NCBI GenBank assembly: GCA_027627225.1
Contig: CM051027.1
Coordinates: forward strand, 42,841,618-42,905,617
Origin: Congeria kusceri
Taxonomy: Eukaryota > Mollusca > Bivalvia > Myida > Dreissenidae
DNA length: 64,000 nucleotides
Direction of reading: 5' to 3'
Shown piece after piece: positions 44,515 through 55,619 of the stretch. The notes below the pieces were generated by a model, which saw nothing but the letters and a program-made list of their open reading frames with translations, had not been told where the DNA came from and did not search any database. How positions within the stretch are numbered: position 1 is the first letter of the stretch; every line of letters starts with the position of its first letter. Both the position numbers and the translations under genes were made by a program.

Positions 44515-44973
44515 GGTTAGATACCAATAATTCTAATTCCCATAGGGTCCCATTATAAAACGGCAAACCGTCCAAGCCTTTTTGTAGCATTTCCTTTATT
44601 ACGGATTGTGCAAGCCTGGTATCAATTTAAAGATCAACATGTTCTCTTCCAAAATTTGCATTAAAAAAGATATGTCATGTTATTTATACGAAAATGAATC
44701 TCACTTGATGCAGGCACCGGTAGAAAACAGGGGTTCGGCAGTTACATTTCGACAAAAACCCAATACCACAGTAAACACACCCCAAAAGTTTACCTTTCAA
44801 GTTAGCCTCCAATAAAATGTACCAAATGTTGCAGACACGCATAGGATATTAGAAAGCATGTCTGGGATTCCGAAATGTCTTTTATGCCAGAAGAGAAGAG
44901 GAACTCTTTAGTACAAGGCACTACTTTCGAATTGACCACGGAGGGATACACAATGATTTACTGGTATCTAACC
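44515..44973. mobile_element. 459-bp MITE, copy 1 of a pair (GGTTAGATACCA ends)
   Basis: Ends GGTTAGATACCAATAATTC and TTACTGGTATCTAACC are inverted repeats of about 16 bp. The interior matches 45504-45976 across its length (shared CCCATAGGGTCCCATTATAA, AACACACCCCAAAAGTT). Open frames within are not conserved between the two copies. Confidence 0.8.
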
Positions 44974-45503
44974 TTAAAGAATACTCAAAATGTGTGCTAT
45001 CGTGAAAAAAAACCTTCTACATCATTATTAACCTACTTGTACCACACATGCAAAATTTCAGGTCGATCCGCTAAGTAGAAATGCCCCACAAACGCTTTTG
45101 AGTATGACACGTGATAGATAAGCCACATGGCTTGCGTTTTAGTATTGGGATTGTATGGGGGGCATGAACTAAAATTCGCACCTAAATCACATAAACCAGT
45201 CAAAATACCAGTTCATTTAAACTTATTTTAATGCAATGGTCAGTAGTAAGGTATAAAACGTGTAATATTTGGGTATAACACGATTCGATGTGCTGTGAGC
45301 TGCAAAAGGCGAGTTTCCGTACTTTTTTCTTTCTTTTTTACCCGAAAAAACAGGTTTCGCTTTAAAATCGTAGATAACGTGTCAGTTATGATATTATTCA
45401 CATTTATTCCCGTGAAAAGTAATAAACGCAATAAAATAACACAGTAACATGGGGATTTTATGTATAAGTGGACCCTAAAGGGCCGGTCCCTGGTTTTCTT
45501 AAA
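44974..45503. other. Spacer between the MITE pair
   Basis: About 530 bp with no recognised gene. The left edge TTAAAG and right edge CTTAAA are mirror-like next to the two MITE copies, so the pair plus spacer could have moved as a composite. Confidence 0.4.
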
Positions 45504-45976
45504 GGTTAGATACCAGTAATTCCAATTCCCATAGGGTCCCATTATAAAACGGCAAACTTTCCAAGCATTTGTCTAGCATTTCCTTTATTTCATGTTGTGC
45601 AAGCCTGATATCAATTTAAAGATCAATATGTCTTCTTCCGACATTTGCAATAAAAAGATATACCACGTTACTTCTAAAAAAATGCATCTCACTTAAATGC
45701 AGGCACCGGTAGAAAACAGGGTTTCGGCAGTTATATTTCGACAAAAGCCCCATACCACAGTAAACACACCCCAAAAGTTCACCTTTCAAGTTATTCTCCA
45801 ATGAAATGTACCAAAAATGTTGCAGACACGCATCGGATACTAGAAATTACCATAAAAGGCATGTCTGAGATTCCTAAATGGTTTTTATGCCAGAAGAGAA
45901 TAGAAACTCTTTAGTAATAGGCACTACTTTCGAATGGACCACGGAGGGATACACAATGATATACTGGTATCTAACC
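45504..45976. mobile_element. 473-bp MITE, copy 2 of a pair (GGTTAGATACCA ends)
   Basis: Ends GGTTAGATACCAGTAATTCC and ATACTGGTATCTAACC form a 15-16 bp inverted repeat. Same orientation as copy 1, with differences scattered along it, so the two are old. No transposase. Confidence 0.8.
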
Positions 45977-46119
45977 TATAAGTGATAGTTAAAGATTGTT
46001 TCCCTATATATTTCTATATACCGCTGTAGGCTGGATATCCATTATTTCGTGGCGGTTATTATTCCACATGAGTGGTCAAATAAAGTTTATTACTGATAAC
46101 AAGACACGTTGAAATTCGT

Positions 46120-46735
46120 GGAAATAAAAGTAATGGTGACCTTGACCTTGACTTTACCAACCCCATACGCGAAGTCGAGATATAAGCGAAGTCTAGATAT
46201 AAGGTACAAGCGAAGTCTAGATATAAGGTATCCACACAAGTTTCATTAAAATGTCTCAATGTCTTCTCGAGCTTATTAGCAGAAACTGTTTGTCTATTTT
46301 TGGTGGTGACCATGACCATGACCCCACCATCCCTTATGCAACCCCAAGCGAGGTCTAGATATAAGATATCGATGTATGGAGTTTCATTAAAATGTGTTCT
46401 CAAGCTATTGAGCGGAAACTGTTTTTTTATTTTTAGTAACGGTGACCTCGACATTGACCCCACCCACCCAATACGCAATCCTATCGAGGTCTCGATATAA
46501 GGTATCTTTGTATGAAGTTTCACCTAAATATCTCAATGTGTTTTTATATTTTTTAGTGGAAAGCGTTTTTTTCTATTTTTAGTTACGGTGACCTTGACTC
46601 CACCCACCCCATATGCAATTCCAAGCGAGGTCTCGATATAAGGTATCTTTGTATTAAGTTTCATTAAAATATCTCAATCCGTTGTTAAGTTAGAGAACGG
46701 AAACGAAACGTGCTACGAAAACGACATACGCCAAT
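46120..46735 (-). repeat. Tandem-unit dispersed repeat (GACCTTGACC... CCCCATACGC units)
   Basis: Four units of about 140-165 bp share GGTGACCTTGAC, CCACCCCATAxGCAATxCC, GAGGTCTxGATATAAGGTAT and AAGTTTCATTAAAATxTCTC. The same unit occurs at 14130-14480. Orientation is arbitrary. A minus-strand open frame over it is incidental. Confidence 0.75.
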
Positions 46736-46848
46736 CTAATATAAACCGAAATTTTTCTTCCAAAAATTTGTTTGAAAAGCAAACAAACAGAAATAACATT
46801 TTACATAATATAATTATTATATATTTTTAAAACAGTGTCAGTTTTTAG

Positions 46849-49498
46849 TTCACCTGAGCATTAAGTGCTCGGTGAGCTATTGGTATAGCGGACCTCTCCT
46901 GCGTCGTCCGTCGACAAGCGTTCGTCGTCCGTATGCCGTAAAAAATGTTTCGTTCTCACCATAGAGACTTCACTTTTTAATCAATCTTGACCAAACTTGC
47001 AAAGTTTATGTATGACCATAAAATCTCGGACGGTATCGATCAACCACCGCGCAGAGATTCAACTATGCCCGAGCATAGCTCGGTTAAATCCTTGCCGGCA
47101 TGAAGTTCCACGTGACCATGGGCAAACACTTGGCGCGAAATAAAATCGTGGACCAGCACATGATGAAAACGTGGACAACGTAAAATCCTAGCGTTGTTAT
47201 GTTTACATTTTTATTTATTTAGTTATTGTTTTTTATTTTAACGCGTTACATATATACCTGGACCTTTAATGCAACATGTCTGCGTCATTCGTATGAAATA
47301 ATACTGATACAATTAAAATCTCCTCATAATCGTATCCCCTGAAAATTTCCCAATCTGTAAGTTTTTAACTCGTGGTGGCAGTGGTAACCGAGAAGAGTAC
47401 CAATGCGGAAGTAACCACTGCGAGGAGTTTGGGTATCGATAATGGGCCAGATTGGACAAGGAACACTACTACAGTTATTGCCCATTTTTAAAGAAAAAAT
47501 GCAAACATTTATTATTATTATGGTAGCGACTTCATTTTTCATCCAATCTTGATCAAACTTGCACAGGTGGTGTACGAAAGTATATTTGTAGGCACAGCCA
47601 AATTTGGGCCAGATTGGATCAGAAACACTAGAGTTATTGGCCCTTGTTTGTATTAAATAATGCAAAAATATGGACCTTTTGCAGGATAGAGACTTCAGTT
47701 TTCGTCCAATATTTATCAAACTTGCAATGTTTGTGTAGGACTCTTGTATAAGATCTCTGATGGAATCAAATATGGGCTAGTTTTGATTAGAATCGTCAGA
47801 GTTATTGTATTTTTCATGAAAAAAAGGACTGTTTATATAAAGATTTTACATACAGTCAGATTGCACAGATTGTTATTGACCATTATATCTCAGACAAGCT
47901 TAACAACAACCAGATCAGAACTGAAATACTGGAGCTATTGCCCCTGTCTTATAATAAAATGCAAACATTAACTTCCATTTACCTCCATTACTTTCCTAAG
48001 CAAAAGCTTTATTCCTAAATTACTCTTTCATCTCTGATGTCTCTTGCAATCTAAGGGAGATAACTTGCTTTAAAACAGGTGCTATCTCAAGGTGACATTT
48101 CACTAAAAAAATAAGTCATGTAGGGCTGTACACTCTAAATAAATCAACAAGTTTACCTCGAAGACATGTTTTTAGGTTTAGATACTTGCTTTGATATTCT
48201 TTTTAGCTCACCTGAGCACGAAGTGCTCGGTGAGCTATTGGTATAGGGGACCTCTCCGGCGTCGTCCGGCGTCCGTATGCCGTCTACAATTTGGACCGTT
48301 ATCGCGATAAAGACTACATTTTTTATTCAATCTTGATCTAACTTGCAAAGTTTGTGTATGACCATAAAATCTTTGATGGGATTGTTATTGGATCAGATCA
48401 CACCATTAACACCAAAGTTATTGCCCCTTTTTCATGCAAATAAGTGCAAAAAAAATGCCCTTTTCCAACGTATAGACTTTATTTTCCATCCAATCTTAAC
48501 CAAACTTTCACAGTATGACCTCCAGATCTCAGCAGACGATAAAAATTGGCCAGATCGTGTTTCAAACACCAGAGTAATTGCCCTTTGTTTCAAAAATATA
48601 CAAAAATGGACATTATTCAGGATAGGGACTTCATTTTTCATCCAATCTTCACCAATCTTGCAAAGTTTGTATATTATCATAAGATTACAGTTGAAGTCGA
48701 ATATAAGCAAGATCGGATCAGAAACACCAGAGTTATTGCCCTTTGTTTGTGAAAAAATATGCAAAAAGTTACATTATTCAGGATAGAGACTTCTTTTTTC
48801 ATCCAATCTTCACCAATCGTGTATAGTTTGTCTATGAACATAAGACGACAGGTGAAGTCGAATACAAGCATGATCGGGCTAGAAACACCAGAGTTACTGC
48901 CCCTTGTGTTTGGAAAAAAAACATCAACAAGTTATCAATGATTGGCTTGCACACACGATTTTTTATTAAATGTTGACCACACTTACACAGTTTGCGCATG
49001 ACCATAAAATGTGATTGATAAAATTTGATTTTCAACTGTTGCAAGACTTGCATGCAGTTATATGTACATGCAACATTGATGTCTTTAGAGCCTGCATCAA
49101 CATCATTGGACAGAAAATTATCAAAGAAAACGCAAAACTTTTCCTTATAGCACAGCCATCGCAATGATCGCATTGCAACTAGTTCTCCAATACTGTTTGC
49201 AAAAAAGACATAAAAATCTATTGTTTCTGCATTTTCCAGAATTGTCAATGACTTAATGAAAAAGGGTCAGGTAAGAATATCGAGAAAAATGATTTGAGAA
49301 CCATTAGCAAGAAAAAGCACATCAACTACCCAACTTGTACTTTAGTTAGCCCATTGCACTAACCGATGTTTTAAATCAAAATTGATCCTATCCCCCTCTG
49401 CGTATTGTTCAGATACCTTAATTTTCGAACCTGCCACAACAGTATTGCCTTCATCTGTACCAGTTGAGCGCTTTGGGCCATCATGGCCCTCTTGTTTA
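46849..49498 (-). repeat. Two adjacent hairpin-ended dispersed repeats (GTGCTCGGTGAGCTATTG type)
   Basis: One copy starts at 46849 (CACCTGAGCATTAAGTGCTC) and a second at about 48206 (AGCTCACCTGAGCACGAAGT). Both are followed by GGTGAGCTATTGGTATAG, CGTCGTCCG and internal units with TTTxCATCCAATCTTxACCA, CACCAGAGTTATTGCCC and GGATAGxGACTTC. The second ends at 49498 with GGGCCATCATGGCCCTCTTG, the complement of the start of 31931-32706. Family identity is by shared ends; transposition class unknown. Confidence 0.75.
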
Positions 49499-50558
49499 AA
49501 GATGTTGCTAGGGTAAGCATTGGCGTGTACTATAGATCACTGATGTTTTAAGATTGGAGACTACAGTAGGACACTTGCGCTGAGGCGGGTTACATTCAAC
49601 TAGAAAGTAGCCGGTAAAACAATGGTGATAAAACAGTCAACTTTGTTTAGTGTCGAGTTCTTTCTTACATATTACATGACATACCATTTTATTGCTTAAA
49701 TCAATTCAGCTTAGAATGCTCTTCCAGAAAGGTATGGTTATAAGGGTCCCTGTGTGCAAAATGTTGCATTTATTTTTGGTTAAAGTTATCGCTTTTATAT
49801 TAAATTACATAAGGATTGAAATAAGTATATTGTAACCTCTATGGAAAATATAAATTCACCACCACCATAGCCAGCTCTCGACAGGAGGGGGGGGGGCATT
49901 GGATACACTCCACTTTGGACTCTGTAAGCACTTACTGGCCTTTGGCTATAAAACACAGACATTCCTGATGATTCAGTGGCACAGTTTTAAATTACAGCAG
50001 AGATTGGATTTCATTTTCCACTGCTCAGCTTCTGTGTACTAGTTATTGCTTATTAGTATGTTGACTATTTGGTTAGAATGATTAAACAAACAACACGTAT
50101 TGGATTTTAAATGCTTGCTTACACAACAGTTAAATTAAAAGAGGGAAACGAAAAACTGTAAGTAAATGACTAGTATGTATTACTTATAACAAATAAGGCT
50201 CTTAAAATTTTATTTCTTGACCAACATGCCTTTTACTCTAATACAGTGTCATTCTATATAAATTCTACACGAAAAAATGTGTTCCGATGAGGAACATATT
50301 AATATTGTTTCTGCACTCGTGGGAAGTTTGCATTCACTGAAAATGGTGTAAATACTAGATTCCATGCTCTTCATTAATCGTATGATAAAAATCAACTTTT
50401 GATTTTTAAAACCGACATAGAGCCAACTACCTGTACATTTATATTTGGTGGCAATTATCACTGACACAGGGGAATAAGCATACCTCTCAGCAGATATTGC
50501 CTATCAATTAATTGTCCAGATCAGAGGGATGAGAGGTACAGTGGGTGTGAACCTATCA
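49499..50558. other. Intron 4, nothing recognised
   Basis: No gene supported. A G-run (GGAGGGGGGGGGGC) occurs at about 49886-49898. Confidence 0.4.
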
Positions 50559-50670
50559 GCCTATCATTCGTTCATTCATTCTATAATTCACATACTCACT
50601 CATGAATCCATCCATTCAACCACGCAGATTCAACCAAATCCATTCATTCATTAATTCATTCTTCCTGCAT
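50559..50670. repeat. Degenerate ATTC tetranucleotide repeat
   Basis: Imperfect ATTCATTC units (CATTCGTTCATTCATTC, CCATTCATTCATTAATTC) over about 110 bp. Confidence 0.7.
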
Positions 50671-50726
50671 ATTTGTTGAAACATTCTGACCGAAACCAAT
50701 CTATCGTCAGCCACTATACAATGTAA

Positions 50727-50954
50727 TTTATCCATGCAGCGATCTACCACGTTCCGGAAGGCGGCAGGTACTATTCGTCTTTATGTATATGCAGTAGACA
50801 CTGCATGGTAGACGGCGCTCCCTATACTGCTCCGCGAGTCAAACGGGCAGCCCGCAAGCTCATCTTGGACACAGCCAAAGGTCACATTGGGATAGGTTTG
50901 GGCTATACGGGGGATAATCTATGGTTCGGACTCCTCCAAAGTCCTGAACAGTAG
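50727..50954 (+). CDS. Unassigned open frame, possible exon or gene relic
   Basis: A stop-to-stop frame (TAA at 50724, TAG at 50952) encodes FIHAAIYHVPEGGRYYSSLC, then ICSRHCMVDGAPYTAPRVKR and AARKLILDTAKGHIGIGLGY, TGDNLWFGLLQSPEQ. It is GC-richer than its surroundings and reads like folded protein (paired Cys, an amphipathic AARKLILDTA helix, Gly-rich strand, aromatic W). I do not recognise the family. No clear splice acceptor was fixed. It lies in intron 4 of the receptor gene on the same strand, so it may be an alternative exon, a nested or captured gene piece, or chance. Confidence 0.35.
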   Translation, partial: FIHAAIYHVPEGGRYYSSLCICSRHCMVDGAPYTAPRVKRAARKLILDTAKGHIGIGLGYTGDNLWFGLLQSPEQ

Positions 50955-51159
50955 CTGATTTATGGGCAGTAGCTTGATACCGCGTACCCCTGTGCGTGGG
51001 CGCCTTTCCCGGTAGAAATCGATAACTTTTTCAAGTACCTGATATTTATAAAAAGTTTTCTGTCACGGATTTGCCTTTCGGAACTGGAATTTGCAGAGCC
51101 CTTGTAGTCGAAACAAATCGCGTAAGAATACCTTTTGACGTTTTACAACACCGTGCGAT

Positions 51160-51486
51160 AATCGGTATTGCACCATCGGATCCGATCCAAACCTCATCTT
51201 TTGACTTTTTTCTGGTTTAATAATCAGCCAAATTGCCCTTGGAGCTGTGGAGTTATCGCCCTTGAATTATCTAAAGTTAGCAGTTTTGGCTCTCCAAATT
51301 CAACAGTTTTCATCCAGTCTTCACCAAACTTGATGTACCTATCAAGTCCTTACTTGACCATCAGTTTTATTGTTGTTTTTGATATGCAAGGGTTACCAGA
51401 CAAACATTTAAAGAAATAACAATAAAATAATAGTCTTTGCTTGGTTGCTCAGGTGAGCCCTTTTTGCCATCATGGCCCTCTTGTAT
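51160..51486 (-). repeat. Fragment of hairpin-ended dispersed repeat
   Basis: Ends TTGCCATCATGGCCCTCTTG at about 51483 and carries TTTTCATCCAGTCTTCACCA and GAGTTATCGCCCTTG like the elements at 46.8-49.5 kb, but is much shorter. Decayed copy. Confidence 0.65.
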
Positions 51487-51807
51487 TAGTATATTGTCGC
51501 TAAAATGAAACAATGCATACATCGTCAGCCTTGTTTTCGATTCACTTTCTCAAGGCAGACAACTCCTACAGTACGCGATTACGGGAATGTTAAAAGGGTC
51601 TATTGACAAGGTTGAGTCAGGCTAAACCAACTTTTGTTTTCGGCTTTTTTTAATACGGTTAAAATTCAGAAAGTCAAAATATAAAAAAAAACTAAATCCA
51701 AAGCCATACATGACCAGAACTGATTATTAAATCTGGCACTGCTGAGTGGTCAGGTCAATCCTGTGTACATCATAAAGGAAAAAATGGTCGGGGACAAATT
51801 GCACATC

Positions 51808-51832
51808 ATTATTATTATTGTTATTATTATTA

Positions 51833-51879
<47 letters not shown>

Positions 51880-51880
51880 A
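51808..51880. repeat. (ATT)n microsatellite forming the 3' end of intron 4
   Basis: About 24 ATT/TTA triplets run directly into TTATTACAG, the splice acceptor of exon 5 (exon starts 51882). The usual pyrimidine tract is therefore replaced by a T-rich microsatellite. Confidence 0.9.
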
Positions 51881-51881
51881 G

Positions 51882-52008
51882 ATATGGATTTGGAGCTGCA
51901 GACGCTGCAAAAATTATCAACGACGCAAAATATTATTACCTCGGACGTCATGAGTCTGAAAAATACGAATCACTAAACAAGGAACTATTTCTGACCGTAC
52001 TGAAAGAG
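51882..52008 (+). CDS. Ionotropic glutamate receptor-like gene, exon 5
   Basis: Entry phase 2 completes Gly from exon 4; 42 further codons end at GAG|GTTAGA in phase 0. It encodes YGFGAADAAKIINDAKYYYL, then GRHESEKYESLNKELFLTVL and KE. This corresponds to the last lobe-1 helix of the receptor amino-terminal domain (family pattern '...A-L-x-Y-D-A-V-x-x-x-A...'), here with A-A-D-A-A-K-I-I-N. The donor GTTAGA is weaker than those of the other exons. Reading on gives a stop within 15 codons. Confidence 0.7.
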
Positions 52009-52201
52009 GTTAGAAATCAATACTACGAATATAAGTCCTTTAATTACTTTTAAAACCAAATCCCCCTTTCATAAGATAACTGAACAATTGAACCACCATC
52101 ATCTACAGACTTTTAAGAAAGGTATTTACATTGATAACATGTTACCGCTTATCTAAAGTGGTTTGCTCTGTTACATTACTGTTCTTGAAATTTACAGCAA
52201 A

Positions 52202-52447
52202 TCAAACCGTATTTGTCGCTAGACAAGCTGTTTCAACTTGAATATCATGTAAGCAGTTAAAATAAATAAATAAGATAAATGAAACCCCACAAACATCAGC
52301 AGGAGAGAAACCCTTATTCACGTCCTCAGGTGCTTCATTTTTATTCACGTAACCAAATCCCATTTCAACACAGCACACTACACACAACACAATACACAAC
52401 ATAGAAAGATTAAATCTAGGGTCATCGCATTGGAACCGTGAATGCAA
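52202..52447 (-). CDS. Doubtful small open frame with a hydrophobic N-terminal stretch
   Basis: An 81-residue frame includes LSMLCIVLCVVCCVEMGFGY, which could pass for a signal peptide if a downstream Met (near residue 16) were used, followed by a mildly acidic segment (NKNEAPEDVNKG). No homology is recognised, and no splice or promoter evidence supports it. It may be random. Confidence 0.15.
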   Translation of the reverse strand: MHSRFQCDDPRFNLSMLCIVLCVVCCVEMGFGYVNKNEAPEDVNKGFSPADVCGVSFILFIYFNCLHDIQVETACLATNTV

Positions 52448-53344
52448 AGCATTGGGGGTTTAAACGCATGCTGAACTTCCAGTTGGCCAAGAATAAATCA
52501 CAGTACACAGATATGTAAATGTAGTTAACATTTAACCTCAAAGCATTGTAATTCAAATTAAATAATAAAACAATATAATGTTTTATATTTATTCATTGAA
52601 TTACAATTTTATTACTCGATTGTTATACGTTCAACAGAAAAACATAATTGCAACTTACTGAGGCACGATCAAATGTAGTAAAACAAGTATCAGCTACATA
52701 CCTGTTCAAAATATTTCAAGACCTAGCATCATATAGTAAATGTTCCAGAACATCTTCATGCATTTTAGGAAGAAGCTGTAATACGTAGTGTAAAAAGCCA
52801 AATTACATAGCTTGGTTGTATATGATAAACCTTTGTAATTACAACAAACACATTTAATAGTTAAATATTAAATTAAAAATAGCGTTAATACATCTGCAAA
52901 ACGTGCATCAGATAATATATTAACTGTTGTTATGTTCACTTGTCGTAAACAGTCAAAATTTTAATTATAACGCGCAATGCACAAATAAGTATAATTGTTT
53001 CATGCAACTGGTAGTCGTCGCAAAAAAAGTTCAGCTCATGCAAACTGATATCAAGATGGTCCAATATGAAGTATCAAGTGTAACAAAAAATATCTTTAAA
53101 CAATAACATATTTGGCGTCTTTGGTCATTTTGAAAATAAGAAATGTAAATTGAACTTTCTACATAAATGCATTTAAAACTGACAAATGTGAAAACTTTTT
53201 ACTTATCCGTCGCATGATTGACTAGATCCGAACGGCACAAAATACATACTAAATCGCATATATTTCTCCAAACATATCAATATGACGTCGCGCGTTTTAG
53301 CTGCCGCACTAACTGTTATGTAACCTTTTTGTAAGCCCAATGAT
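52448..53344. other. Intron 5, nothing recognised
   Basis: AT-rich, no supported gene, RNA or repeat. Confidence 0.4.
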
Positions 53345-53643
53345 TTCGCAGTTATAAGCTTGAGGGTGGGCTATTGTGATCAGTCTTTGTCCGGCGTCCG
53401 GCGTCAGTTGCCTGTTGTCTGTTGTCCATCGTGAACATTTTTACTTCAAACAACTTCTTATCTGAAACCGCTTAACGGAGTTTTACCAGACTTGGCATGT
53501 ATGTTCCTAGGATGGTCATTTAGCAAATTCCTTCAATTCCTTTGAAAGTATTGAAACCTTTGGTTGCCTCTACTGCCTCTTCATTCAAATCCACGGTGTA
53601 GTATCAGGGCGAACTTTTCAGGATAAAATTGGCTATGGGCTAA
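53345..53643 (+). repeat. Partial hairpin-type dispersed repeat upstream of exon 6
   Basis: Carries GTCCGGCGTCCGGCGTCAG, ACAACTTCTTATCTGAAACC and GTTTTACCAGACTTGGCATG like the 20.4 kb element, and ends with GGGCGAACTTTTCAGGATAA, which appears inverted at 62430-62460. Confidence 0.6.
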
Positions 53644-53679
53644 CTTTTCATAATAAGAAAACGCACTTTTACTGATAAG

Positions 53680-53736
53680 AACATGAATGAAGATGGCAGA
53701 TGCCGAAGAAAAGTCCAAAACTGGACTTTCATACCT
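53680..53736 (+). CDS. Ionotropic glutamate receptor-like gene, probable exon 6
   Basis: A perfect CCT|GTAAGTTG donor ends a frame reading NMNEDGRCRRKVQNWTFIP. At the C-terminal end of the family's amino-terminal domain one expects 'G-x-I-x-F-[DN]-x-x-G-x-R-x-x-x-x-x-x-I-x-x-L', and NEDGRCRRKVQNWTFIP fits that. The start is uncertain: the AG before 53680 gives phase 0, matching exon 5, but an AG at 53656-53657 is also possible, with the frame open back to 53644. If 53680 is right, about ten residues expected before F-N-E-D-G are missing, hinting at an undetected mini-exon between 52009 and 53679. Confidence 0.45.
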
Positions 53737-53930
53737 GTAAGTTGTCTTAGATAGTTACACCCCGGAACATTAGTATCTATTAGCTGTGAATACGGGTGTA
53801 TACAAGGTGAGATTCAGTAACTGCTATCCCAAAATAAGCTGCACAATATGATACTGTGATGTGCGAGTGACCAAATATGCTTGTTTGTTTAGCATTTTCC
53901 AGCAAATGTATTAATGGCTTTTAACAAAAA
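53737..53930. other. Possible intron 6 start, nothing recognised
   Basis: No further receptor exon (ligand-binding domain, pore) could be found by eye from here to the window end. Confidence 0.4.
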
Positions 53931-54765
53931 GAATGTTTAAGATTTCAATATAGCCATATAAGGAAAACTGTCCCCCCCCCCCCCGGCGGCCATTATTTTT
54001 AACAAATCAAAATGATTTCCAGGAATTTGGTAGACGTTCACCCAAGGAACATGTTCGTGAAATTATTTTGAAATTTAGCCAGTGGTTTCAGACAAGAAGA
54101 TTTTTTAAGTTTTCAATATAGCCATATAAGAAACACTGCCCCGCCCCCTAGCGGCCATGTTTTTTACCAAATCAAAATGTTTTCAAGGAATTTGATATAG
54201 GGTCATCCAAGGAACATTGATGTGAAATTATTTTGAAATCCAGCTAGTGGTTTCAGACAAGAAAATTTTTAAAGTTTTCAATATAGCCATATAAGGAAAA
54301 CTGCCCCGCCCCCTGGCAGCCATGTTGTTTAACTAATCAAAATGATTTTAAGGAGTTTGGTAGAGGGTCGCCCAAGCAACATTTCTGTGAAATTATTTTG
54401 AAATTCAGCCAGTGGTTTCAGACTATAAGATTTTAAAAGTTTCAATAAAGCCATATAAGGAAAACTGCCCAGCCACCTGGCGGCCAGTGTTTTAAAAAAT
54501 CAAATTGACTTGAAGGAATTTGGTAGAGGGTCACCCAGGGAGCATTTCTGTGAAAACTATTTTGAAATCCAGCCAGTGGTTTCTGACAAGAAGATTTTTT
54601 AAGTTTTCCAGTTTTTAAGATTTTGGTTGCCATGACAACCACAGTTGTCAATATATTTTAATAAATTGAAGGAATTTGGTAAAGGATCATCGCAGGAATA
54701 TTCCTGCCAAGTTCGGTTAAAATCCGCCTAGTGGTTTCATCGACATTTTCATGGTAGGCTAAAAC
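53931..54765 (+). repeat. Tandem-unit dispersed repeat, five units of about 160 bp
   Basis: Units share AATATAGCCATATAAGGAAA, CTGCCCCGCCCCCTGGCGGC-CATG, AATCAAAATGATTT, GGAATTTGGTAGAGGGTCAC and CCAGCCAGTGGTTTCAGACA. The landmark falls near 53952, 54118, 54283 and 54444. Same unit as 31931-32706 and, inverted, 62430-63730. Confidence 0.85.
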
Positions 54766-54789
54766 ATACACACCGCACTTATTCGCTCA

Positions 54790-54984
54790 TTACTCCACGG
54801 CACTTGATAAGCTTTCATTGACTCCTGCTACATTAAAACGATAATTGTTAAATATTAAATCAACTATTGTCGATCCATACATGCATAGGTATCCTTCAGT
54901 ACAGTTTCTGTGGATCCTATCTGCGGTATTGCTGGCTATCCACACATGTAACATCGACATGTAAGAATAGCCTAAAACTTTCAT
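54790..54984 (-). CDS. Unassigned minus-strand open frame
   Basis: A 64-codon frame contains HVWIASNTADRIHRNCTEGY, then LCMYGSTIVDLIFNNYRFNV and AGVNESLSSAVE before a stop. Composition is protein-like, but I recognise no family; STIVDLIFNN faintly recalls the endonuclease 'S-x-I-D-L-I-F-T' block of LINEs, without the other motifs. Could be a transposon relic or chance. Confidence 0.25.
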   Translation of the reverse strand: MKVLGYSYMSMLHVWIASNTADRIHRNCTEGYLCMYGSTIVDLIFNNYRFNVAGVNESLSSAVE

Positions 54985-55184
54985 CTTTTCATCCGTTTTC
55001 GTTAACCTAAGTAGATGATATTAGATTTGTATTACAGAGACAAATGAAAATAATTTCTCTAATTCCGTTTATATTTTGACCGCTATAAACGAACGTTGAA
55101 ATAATAAAAAGTACGTCGTACGTTATTAGATTATGTTAAGGTATATTTGCGTCAAGATAGGAACTGGTGATTTAACTGCCAGTT

Positions 55185-55385
55185 TTCATGGGACTAGATT
55201 TGGTGGGAACGATTTAGTAAGTCGTTCCAACAAGATACCATGTCGTTCCGATGAGATATTATATCGCGGAAACTACGTAGCATAGAGTTATCACGACTTA
55301 CTAACTCGTTCTAACGACTTAGTTATGTCGTTCTGACAATATATAATCTAGTGGAAACGAGGTACTATCTCGTAACCACGACTTA
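55185..55385. repeat. Short tandem/inverted motif AACGACTTAGTAAGTCGTTC
   Basis: Several degenerate copies of AGTAAGTCGTTCCAAC, ACGACTTACTAACTCGTTC and GATACTATGTCGTTCC-type phrases in both orientations over 200 bp. No gene. Confidence 0.7.
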
Positions 55386-55619
55386 TATCAACATATATAC
55401 ATTTGTTTCTTAGCAACACGTAAAATTACAAGATTAATTCGAATTTTAATGAACAAATAACTATGTACATATTTTTAATTGAAGAAACAAATGATGTTTT
55501 TTATATATAATTTGACTTTTTCAACAATGCAAATCATATACGAATGCCTGTTAAGATTTGTATACAAAATCTTTTATTGTGAATAGAAGTTGAATCTTTT
55601 CCATAGTATCTCGGTTGGA

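Noticed and set aside
47324..49248. Several minus- and plus-strand frames in dispersed repeats
   Set aside because: They recur with the repeat unit and are not conserved between units.
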